Source: Candidatus Microgenomates bacterium
GTDB lineage: Bacteria; Patescibacteria; Microgenomatia; JADHYG01
Direction of reading: 5' to 3'
Length of the DNA: 64,000 nt
Assembly (NCBI GenBank): GCA_016782545.1
Contig: JADHYG010000001.1
Location: 1 to 64,000 of the forward strand
Made by a program: the position numbers and the translations under genes. The notes under the pieces were generated by a model. It was not told the DNA's origin. It saw only the letters and a program-made list of their open reading frames with translations, and made no database searches. Below, piece after piece: positions 58,455 to 64,000 of the stretch. Numbering within the stretch: position 1 is the first letter of the stretch; the number at the start of each line of letters is the position of its first letter.

Positions 58455-59327
58455 ATGTCAATTGTGATGATTTTTTTCCTTTTTAATTTTGGACTTTGTG
58501 TTGGTAGTTTTTTAAATGTTCTTATCTATCGCCTGCCCAATGAATTATCGCCTTTAAAAGGCCGGTCTTTTTGTCCTCAGTGCAAGCATCAATTAGCTTG
58601 GAAAGACAATCTTCCCCTTCTTTCTTTTTTTTGGCTTCGAGCCAAATGCCGCTACTGTCACTCCCCTATCTCATGGCAATATCCAGTGGTGGAAATGACA
58701 ACCGGAATACTATTTTTATTGATTGGCTTAGGTTTTTTTAGGGAATTAGGGAGATTAGAGATGTTGAGAGGGTCATTGATTGGTTTAGGCTATTTATTGT
58801 TTATTATTTCTTCTTTAATTGTTATTTTTTTTGCTGATTTAAAATATCAGATTATTCCAGATAAAATCGTGTATCCAGCGATGATAATCGCTGGAATTTT
58901 CAATTCTTCCGCCAAAGGCGGACCTCGCTTCGCGGGGCAATTTCTAATTTCTAATCAATTCTCCCGCCTGTCATCGCTTGGCAGCGAAGCAATTGGCGGG
59001 CAGGCAATTTTCAATTATCTTTTGGCGGGGTTAGGAGCAGGGGGATTTTTTCTGACTTTGTTTTTGTTGACTCGCGGCAAGGGCATGGGCTTTGGTGATG
59101 TTAAACTAGCTTTTTTAATGGGCCTTATTTTGGGTTTTCCCAAAATTATGGTTGCTTTATATCTATCTTTCTTGACAGGAGCCTTAGTGGGTGTCATACT
59201 GATTTTGTTAAAGAAAAAAAGATTTGGCCAGCATATTCCGTTTGGACCATTTTTGGTGGGAGGGACATTTGTAAGCATGTTTTATGGAAATCAAATCTTG
59301 GAATGGTTTTTAAAGATATTAAATTAA
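58455..59327 (+). CDS. pilD: Prepilin peptidase
   Basis: The N-terminal methyltransferase-side domain has the four-Cys site in FCPQCKHQLAWK and CRYCHSPISWQYPVVE. The aspartates of the peptidase are in FADLKYQIIPDKIVYP and GKGMGFGDVKLAFLMG. Eight membrane segments are expected. About 35 residues (NSSAKGGPRFAG through GSEAIGGQAI, 58899-59013) are encoded by GC-rich palindromic repeats and lengthen a loop. It cuts and N-methylates the pilins encoded around it. TATACT lies nine to ten bases before the ATG. Confidence 0.93.
   Translation: MSIVMIFFLFNFGLCVGSFLNVLIYRLPNELSPLKGRSFCPQCKHQLAWKDNLPLLSFFWLRAKCRYCHSPISWQYPVVEMTTGILFLLIGLGFFRELGRLEMLRGSLIGLGYLLFIISSLIVIFFADLKYQIIPDKIVYPAMIIAGIFNSSAKGGPRFAGQFLISNQFSRLSSLGSEAIGGQAIFNYLLAGLGAGGFFLTLFLLTRGKGMGFGDVKLAFLMGLILGFPKIMVALYLSFLTGALVGVILILLKKKRFGQHIPFGPFLVGGTFVSMFYGNQILEWFLKILN
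58899..59013. repeat. GC-rich palindromic repeats inside pilD
   Basis: CCGCCAAAGGCGG, CGCTTCGCGG, TCGCTTGGCAGCGA and the outer CCCGCCTG/GGCGGGCAGG are inverted repeats. They are joined by AATTTCTAATTTCTAATC 7-mers, and the whole block stays in frame. Confidence 0.8.
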
Positions 59328-59941
59328 TGAAAAATTGGGGTTTTACTCTGGTTGAGATTTTGATTGCGGTAGCGATTATTGGGCTTTTGGCGGCAGGGGC
59401 TTTAACCTCAGGTGCTTATAGAGCACAAATTTATAAGGCGCGGGACGGTAAGAGGAGATCAGATCTTAAAAAAATGCAGAATATTCTTGAAGATTATTAC
59501 AATGATAATAATCAGTATCCAGAGGCAAGCGCGATTACTTGCGGAGCAAGCCTATCTCCTTATCTGGGCATGATTCCTTGTGAGCCTCAAAAAGAAGAAA
59601 GCTATCTTTATTTATTCTGTAACGATGGTCAGGCTTATTTAATGTTTACTAATCTTGATTATGAAGGTGATCCTGCGATTGCCTCAGGAGATTGTGCTGG
59701 TGGATGTGAAGTTGGTTCTTTGGGTACTTATAATTTTGGTGTTTCCAGTTCTGATATTGCCTTGACGGATGTTTCAAATTGCGATGTACCTTCAGTACCA
59801 TTTTCGGAGTGCGAGCCATCAGAATGCGCAAGTGTGCCACCAGAGTATTGTGACACTTCTCAACCTGTCTGTTGTCCCGGATCTGGTTATACGATTACGT
59901 GTAACGACGGAGAGATTTTATGTTGTCCAATAGAAGAGTAA
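59327..59941 (+). CDS. Type IV pilin-like protein 2, Cys-rich tail
   Basis: ATG 59327 shares one base with the pilD stop. A very short leader (MKNWG) precedes FTLVEILIAVAIIGLLAAGAL. The domain has the KRRSDLKKMQNILEDYYNDNNQYPEA pattern common in CPR and Gram-positive pilins. The C-terminal 50 residues carry about ten Cys (CEPSECASVPPEYCDTSQPVCC and after), which suggests disulfide or metal binding outside the cell. Confidence 0.9.
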   Translation: MKNWGFTLVEILIAVAIIGLLAAGALTSGAYRAQIYKARDGKRRSDLKKMQNILEDYYNDNNQYPEASAITCGASLSPYLGMIPCEPQKEESYLYLFCNDGQAYLMFTNLDYEGDPAIASGDCAGGCEVGSLGTYNFGVSSSDIALTDVSNCDVPSVPFSECEPSECASVPPEYCDTSQPVCCPGSGYTITCNDGEILCCPIEE

Positions 59942-60417
59942 ATCATTACGGTTTTACTTTAATGGAGCTTTTGATTGCCATTGCCATTTTAGGCATTTTA
60001 GCAGTCGTGGGAATGGGAAATTATTTCACTTCTTTAAAAAAAGGTCGGGATGCGAGAAGAAAGTCTGATTTAGAACAAGTGCAAAAAGCTTTGGAAATGT
60101 ATTATAATGATCATGGTCAATATCCAATCGATTCAGAATTTGATCTAAATTTATCTTGGGGAGAAGAGTTTACTATTGGACCAACGACTTATATGACAAA
60201 ATTGCCCGAGGACCCAAAAACTAGCAGTAATTATAAGTATTATTATGCAACTGATGCGGATGGGACATATTTTCAGCTTTATGCCTGTTTAGAAAATACA
60301 AATGATCCTAATCGAGAAACTGGTGGATATTCTGGAACCGATTGTGACACCGGATGTACTGTGGAAACAGCCCCACTTTGTAATTATGGAATTTCCAGTC
60401 CAAATACAGAACCATGA
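59920..60417 (+). CDS. Type IV pilin-like protein 3
   Basis: The gene starts 22 bases before the end of the preceding pilin gene. Leader MLSNRRVNHYG is followed by FTLMELLIAIAILGILAVVGM and DARRKSDLEQVQKALEMYYNDHGQYPI. Four Cys lie near the C-terminus (CDTGCTVETAPLC and one upstream). Translational coupling with its neighbours suggests the pilins are made together. Confidence 0.9.
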   Translation: MLSNRRVNHYGFTLMELLIAIAILGILAVVGMGNYFTSLKKGRDARRKSDLEQVQKALEMYYNDHGQYPIDSEFDLNLSWGEEFTIGPTTYMTKLPEDPKTSSNYKYYYATDADGTYFQLYACLENTNDPNRETGGYSGTDCDTGCTVETAPLCNYGISSPNTEP

Positions 60418-60947
60418 CGAAACACGAGAACACGAGAACACGAGAACACGAGAACAATAAAATAAAGAGCGGAAGCGGCTTTACTTTAATTGAATTGCTG
60501 GTAGCCATTAGTATTATTGGCATGCTGGCCGGTCTTTTACTGCCCAATTTTATGGGTGCCAGGCAGAGAGCCCGTGATACCCAAAGAAAGCAGGATTTAA
60601 TGCAGATTAAAAAAGCTTTAAGACTTTATTATAATGATTATCAAGCATATCCAACCAGCAATGTTAATAATGAAATTGTTGGCTGTGGGGCGGGTGGCGA
60701 TGAAGTCTGTTCTTGGGGAAGTGAATTTTCAGACGGATCCTCTACTGTTTACATGAAAGAGCTTCCGGTTGGGCCTTCCGGCTCAACTGATGAGCCAGAA
60801 TATAGTTATAGTCGTGATGCCTTGAATAGTGATGATTTTGAACTTCTGGTGCCTTTAGAAAACGAATCTGATCCTGATATGGAGACGTCTCAAGAGAATT
60901 GTGGAGTTGGCACGACAGCTCCTGAGTATGTGGTTTGTGCAGACTAA
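60414..60947 (+). CDS. Type IV pilin-like protein 4
   Basis: The start overlaps the preceding stop by four bases (ATGA). The leader MTKHENTRTREHENNKIKSGSG is built from four ACGAGAAC 8-mers (60420-60457) and is unusually long. The pilin segment FTLIELLVAISIIGMLAGLLL is followed by DTQRKQDLMQIKKALRLYYNDYQAYP and a Cys-containing acidic domain. Confidence 0.9.
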   Translation: MTKHENTRTREHENNKIKSGSGFTLIELLVAISIIGMLAGLLLPNFMGARQRARDTQRKQDLMQIKKALRLYYNDYQAYPTSNVNNEIVGCGAGGDEVCSWGSEFSDGSSTVYMKELPVGPSGSTDEPEYSYSRDALNSDDFELLVPLENESDPDMETSQENCGVGTTAPEYVVCAD

Positions 60948-61015
60948 CAAAAAGTGACAAAGAAACAAGGAAACAAAGGAACAATGAGATAATTAAAAAA
61001 AAGAAAGGAGAAAGA

Positions 61016-61534
61016 ATGAGAAAGAAATTATCAATTAACAATTATCAATTAACAATCAACAATTATGGTTTTACTCTTCTTGAGCTTTTGGTGGTGATTT
61101 CCATCCTGGGCATTTTAATTAGTTTGGGAGCAGTGAGTTTTACCACAGCGCAGAAAAAGGGGCGGGATGCAAGAAGAAAAGCTGATATGAAGCAAATCCA
61201 AACGGCTTTGGAACAATGCTATAGTCTTCAGGCAAGCTATCCAACCACTGACGTTCCTTGGAATGGGGATGCAGGCAATGAAAGTTTAACCTGCGGCACG
61301 CAGACAATTGCTTCGGTTTTTCCCAGCGATCCAAAAGACATTGGCAGTTATACAGGTGATTATGAATATAAATATAATTATTATGACACCGCCGCTGGAG
61401 GTGGTAATGGTTATTGTGTTTGTGCTTTATTAGAATTAGGCGGTGGCAATGTGAGCACCGATCCTCCTGGTTCTGGCTATAGCTGTGTTTTTGGCAGTAG
61501 TGGTGATTATTTTTGCGTTGAAAATTTACAATGA
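61016..61534 (+). CDS. Type IV pilin-like protein 5
   Basis: AAAGGAG precedes ATG 61016, which is preferred over an upstream frame running from 60935. Leader residues LSINNYQLTINNYG are encoded by AATTATCAATTAAC-type repeats directly in front of FTLLELLVVISILGILISLGA. The pattern DARRKADMKQIQTALEQCYSLQASYPT follows, then a Gly-rich Cys-bearing domain. Confidence 0.9.
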   Translation: MRKKLSINNYQLTINNYGFTLLELLVVISILGILISLGAVSFTTAQKKGRDARRKADMKQIQTALEQCYSLQASYPTTDVPWNGDAGNESLTCGTQTIASVFPSDPKDIGSYTGDYEYKYNYYDTAAGGGNGYCVCALLELGGGNVSTDPPGSGYSCVFGSSGDYFCVENLQ

Positions 61535-61974
61535 GAAAAACAAAAGGTTTTACATTAATTGAAGTTTTGGTGGCGGCAACAATTATTTCTTTATTAACCA
61601 GCATTGGCGTTGTTAGCTACAGAACCAGCGGCCGGCAATCACGAGATGCAAAAAGAAGAGCTGATTTAGAGCAGATTAGAGTTTCTTTGGAAATGATTAG
61701 AGCTGATTGCAATGTTTATCCTTTGACTGCTGATGGACCTCCCTGGGGCACTACCTGGACTTATACTTGCGGTCTCCTGTCCAATATCTACATGCAAGAC
61801 ACACCTCAAGATCCAAAAGCACCTGATTATACTTATGTTTATACTTCTGATGGTAGTACTTATTTTCTTTGCGCTTATCTTGAAAATGGCACTGGTAATG
61901 AAGGTGCTTTTTGTGTAAATAATTGTGACGTTGCTGGTCCAGGCCCTTGTAATTATAAAGTTGTTAGTCCTTAG
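61531..61974 (+). CDS. Type IV pilin-like protein 6
   Basis: The start overlaps the preceding stop by four bases. Leader MRKTKG precedes FTLIEVLVAATIISLLTSIGV; DAKRRADLEQIRVSLEMIRADCNVYPL and a Cys-containing end (AFCVNNCDVAGPGPCNYKV) follow. It is closest in layout to pilins 3 and 5. Confidence 0.9.
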   Translation: MRKTKGFTLIEVLVAATIISLLTSIGVVSYRTSGRQSRDAKRRADLEQIRVSLEMIRADCNVYPLTADGPPWGTTWTYTCGLLSNIYMQDTPQDPKAPDYTYVYTSDGSTYFLCAYLENGTGNEGAFCVNNCDVAGPGPCNYKVVSP

Positions 61975-61984
61975 ATCTGCTTTA

Positions 61985-62395
61985 ATGAAAAATTCCTCCT
62001 CGTTAAACAAAGGGCAAACTTTAGTGGAAATGGTGGTTACTTTGGCAGTAGCGGTCATGGTTATTAGTTCGTTAGTGGTTGGAGTTACGGTTTCCATTAA
62101 AAACACGCGTTTTGCTAAAAATCAATCTTTGGCCACAAAATATGCTCAAGAAGCAATGGAACAGGTTAGACTTGATCGGGATCAAGATGGTTGGATTGCT
62201 TTTTGGACTAAAGTGTCATCAATAGAGACACCAGGAATACCTAATACGATTTTTTCAAAACAGATAGAATACATTGACGAATCTGATCCTGATGGTGCGA
62301 ATAATAGAGCAAAGATAATTGTTACAGTATCTTGGACAGAAGGAGGAAGAGAGCATCGTAGTAAATTAACAACTTATTTAACAAAATGGGAATGA
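61985..62395 (+). CDS. Minor pilin-like protein 7 (PilV-type)
   Basis: From ATG 61985 the leader MKNSSSLNKG is followed by QTLVEMVVTLAVAVMVISSLVVG, a class III signal with Gln instead of Phe at position 1 and Glu5 kept. The rest (TKYAQEAMEQVRLDRDQDGWIAFW) resembles PilV-type minor pilins that prime pilus assembly. The frame upstream to 61925 is not supported. Confidence 0.8.
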   Translation: MKNSSSLNKGQTLVEMVVTLAVAVMVISSLVVGVTVSIKNTRFAKNQSLATKYAQEAMEQVRLDRDQDGWIAFWTKVSSIETPGIPNTIFSKQIEYIDESDPDGANNRAKIIVTVSWTEGGREHRSKLTTYLTKWE

Positions 62396-62919
62396 AAATC
62401 ATTAAAACAAAAACAAGGCTTGGTTTTACTTTGATTGAAATATTGGTGGTCACTGGTATTTTAGCAACTGTTGGCTTGATTGCATCCAGCATTTTTTTCT
62501 CAACTTTAAAAGGAGCAGCCAAAACAGAAATTTTAAAAGAAGTTAAGCAAAATGGCGATTTTGCCATTTCAACCATGGGAGGAATGATTAGAAATGCCCG
62601 CGAAATTTCAGTTTGCAGTGGCAGCAGTGAATCATCAATTCAAATTGTTAATCCTGATAATGGCACCACTAATTTTCTTTGCGACTTGGGTTTCGAGCAA
62701 ATTGCTTCAAATAGTAGTCTTTTGATTTCTGATAAATTTTTGACTTCTGATAAATTGGCAATCTCTGATTGTTCTTTTACTTGTATTTCTCAAAGTAAGG
62801 GTCAAAAACAAGTGAATATTCAATTTACCCTTTCTCAAAAAGGCTCACCAGCTCGACCTGAAGATAAAGCTTCTTTAACTTTTGAAACCACGGTTTACAC
62901 AAGATCGTATTCTTATTAG
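62392..62919 (+). CDS. Minor pilin-like protein 8 (PilW-type)
   Basis: ATG 62392 overlaps the preceding stop by four bases; ATG 62386 is an alternative. Leader MKIIKTKTRLG precedes FTLIEILVVTGILATVGLIASSIFF. The domain (GDFAISTMGGMIRNAREISVC) resembles PilW/ComGF-like minor pilins. A repeated SDKFLTSDKLAISD stretch lies near residue 125. Confidence 0.83.
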   Translation: MKIIKTKTRLGFTLIEILVVTGILATVGLIASSIFFSTLKGAAKTEILKEVKQNGDFAISTMGGMIRNAREISVCSGSSESSIQIVNPDNGTTNFLCDLGFEQIASNSSLLISDKFLTSDKLAISDCSFTCISQSKGQKQVNIQFTLSQKGSPARPEDKASLTFETTVYTRSYSY

Positions 62920-62964
62920 AGGTCGAACCTATCAAGAGGTCGAACCTCTCGAGAGGTTCGACCT
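62918..62964. repeat. REP cluster E
   Basis: AGAGGTCGAACCT, GAGGTCGAACCTC and GAGGTTCGACCTC follow the pilin 8 stop directly, in the TCGAAC variant also seen in cluster B. Confidence 0.85.
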
Positions 62965-62968
62965 CATC

Positions 62969-62998
62969 TTGACATTGTTGACTACTCCATCATATACT
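62969..62998 (+). promoter_or_regulatory. Promoter of the PilX-type gene
   Basis: TTGACA (62969-62974), an 18-base spacer and TATACT (62993-62998), with ATG 63007 eight bases on. A near-leaderless start. Confidence 0.55.
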
Positions 62999-63006
62999 GA
63001 ATTGAC

Positions 63007-63816
63007 ATGAAAAAACTGCCCTCTAATAAATCTGGTCAGGCGCTTTTAGTTATTCTTTTGGTAATGTTTGTTGGTTTGACTATTTCGCTTTCGCTTCTTT
63101 TTCGAACGACGACCGACATTAAACTTAGCCGGCAGTTTGAAGAATCTTCTCGGGCATTTTCAGCGGCTGAAGCAGGCATTGAAGAGGGTTTAAGAGATCT
63201 TACTGTCTTATCTGGTAATCAAGACGTAGAAATAAATATTAGCAGTTATAGTTTTATCAGTCAGCCAGCAGGTCAGGGTTCAGGGCCATTTTCTTTGGGA
63301 AAATTAGAAAAACAAAATGTCGGTACCGTCTGGCTAGCTAATCACAACCTAGACGGAAGTCTTGATAAAGATATAGCCGTTTATACTGCTAATTCTATTA
63401 TCCTTTGCTGGAAACCAGCGGATGGAGTTTCTCCTGATATGGAGGCAATCATTCTTTATAAAGATTTAAGTGATAATAAATATAAAACAGCGAGGAATTT
63501 TTATCAAGCAACAGGTGCGGGCGGGACGAGTTGTGATTCTTCCTATACTGATCAAGTCAGCGTGAGTCTTCCTGTTGGCAGTAGCCCTAACTACAATATT
63601 CTTCTCGCCTTAAGGCTAAAGCCAGTCGGTGATAATGCTTTTGTTGTTGTTGATCCTCCAGATCCTCAAGTTCTCCCCTCTCAAGGAAATGAAGTGATTT
63701 CCACAGGAAAAGCCGGTGATACAGTGAGAAAAATAAGAGTAGTCAAGTCTTACCCTACTTGGCCAGAAATTTTTGATTATGTTTTATTTAGCGGAGGAGA
63801 TTTGGTAAAGGAGTAA
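63007..63816 (+). CDS. PilX-type pilus assembly protein
   Basis: The leader MKKLPSNKSG precedes QALLVILLVMFVGLTISLSLLF, then RQFEESSRAFSAAEAGIEEGLRDL, a signature of PilX/PilO-like minor pilins (AxxAAEAG). A beta-rich domain of about 200 residues follows. Unlike typical pilins the Glu5 is absent, as in PilX N-terminal families. It has its own promoter and is followed two bases later by pilM. Confidence 0.82.
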   Translation: MKKLPSNKSGQALLVILLVMFVGLTISLSLLFRTTTDIKLSRQFEESSRAFSAAEAGIEEGLRDLTVLSGNQDVEINISSYSFISQPAGQGSGPFSLGKLEKQNVGTVWLANHNLDGSLDKDIAVYTANSIILCWKPADGVSPDMEAIILYKDLSDNKYKTARNFYQATGAGGTSCDSSYTDQVSVSLPVGSSPNYNILLALRLKPVGDNAFVVVDPPDPQVLPSQGNEVISTGKAGDTVRKIRVVKSYPTWPEIFDYVLFSGGDLVKE

Positions 63817-63817
63817 T

Positions 63818-64000
63818 ATGGATGTTTTTGGTTTAGATTTAGGCAGTAGTTTAATTAAAGCAGTTCAGCTTAAAAATATTAAAGGCAAAATTACTTTGGT
63901 TGGAGCAGGATCGATTTCTACTCCTCCTAAAGGTTTAATTTCTGACTCTCCTTTAGATCAAGAAGCGGTTGTTCAGGCAGTTAAAAAACTTCTTAGCGAG
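63818..64000 (+). CDS. pilM: Type IV pilus assembly protein PilM, N-terminal part (cut by window edge)
   Basis: ATG 63818 follows a GGAG site by seven bases. The visible 61 residues read MDVFGLDLGSSLIKAVQLKN, the first phosphate loop of the actin-like PilM fold, then ISTPPKGLISDSPLDQEAVVQAVKKLLSE. PilM joins the cytoplasmic side of the pilus machine. The rest lies beyond the window. Confidence 0.9.
   Translation, partial: MDVFGLDLGSSLIKAVQLKNIKGKITLVGAGSISTPPKGLISDSPLDQEAVVQAVKKLLSE

Overview
The window reads like the chromosome of a Candidate Phyla Radiation (Patescibacteria) bacterium, most likely in the Microgenomates group. This is inference from: AT-rich DNA with short genes; an rpsF-ssb-rpsR cluster with no rplI after it; a type IV pilus locus with many small pilins; several CPR-typical protein families (YebC, four-helix-bundle S23, LytR_C, NIF3, EamA transporters); and many short palindromic and 7-8 nt tandem repeats, some lying inside coding regions. 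Standard stop codons (TAA, TAG and TGA) are used throughout.

Layout. 1-10.8 kb: the cysS 3' end, then an accessory stretch (SAM methyltransferase, secreted clan GH-A glycosidase, Nudix hydrolase, two GNATs, an EamA transporter, a short SDR epimerase, and an alpha/beta hydrolase cut by an IS with clean target duplication), then a tryptophanase-family lyase and an ATP-cone protein. 11-16 kb: an AbiEi/AbiEii toxin-antitoxin pair with a zinc ribbon on the toxin, and three GH130 modules in two genes. 16-22 kb: ychF, rpsF-ssb-rpsR, a barrel-sandwich protein, a Ctp protease and an HtrA protease. 22-31.6 kb (mostly minus): a PaaX/Cas2-like gene, a shortened release factor, rpmE, a transporter, hisS, a DapF-like protein, a radical SAM/SPASM gene, an odd tRNA, a TrpR/YerC-like repressor and two envelope proteins. 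31.6-41.4 kb: an MBL-like protein, dnaB, tRNA-Leu, NIF3, efp, lgt-dksA-rluA, LytR_C, TPR and yebC. 41.4-43.3 kb: a gene-poor region packed with repeats in front of a Xer recombinase. 44-52 kb: folD, gyrA, a second PaaX/Cas2-like gene, gyrB and holB. 52-64 kb: pilB-pilT-pilC, S23, a pilin, a RAYT transposase with REP repeats, pilD, seven more pilin-like genes and pilM.

The most unusual signals are in the non-coding DNA. Imperfect hairpins with a palindromic core occur as matched, partly nested pairs that bracket single genes or gene groups. Both PaaX/Cas2-like genes sit between two identical copies of a hairpin, with a different sequence at each locus. A REP/RAYT system is present and the RAYT gene carries its own REP repeats in frame. 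Upstream of the Xer recombinase there is a dif-like 11-6-11 site, related half-sites (one inside the predicted xer promoter), a six-unit degenerate repeat array and one perfect DnaA box. A tRNA with histidine-type acceptor features has a UAA anticodon and lies next to an operator shared with a TrpR-like repressor.

All calls come from reading sequence and translations. No database search or structure prediction was run.
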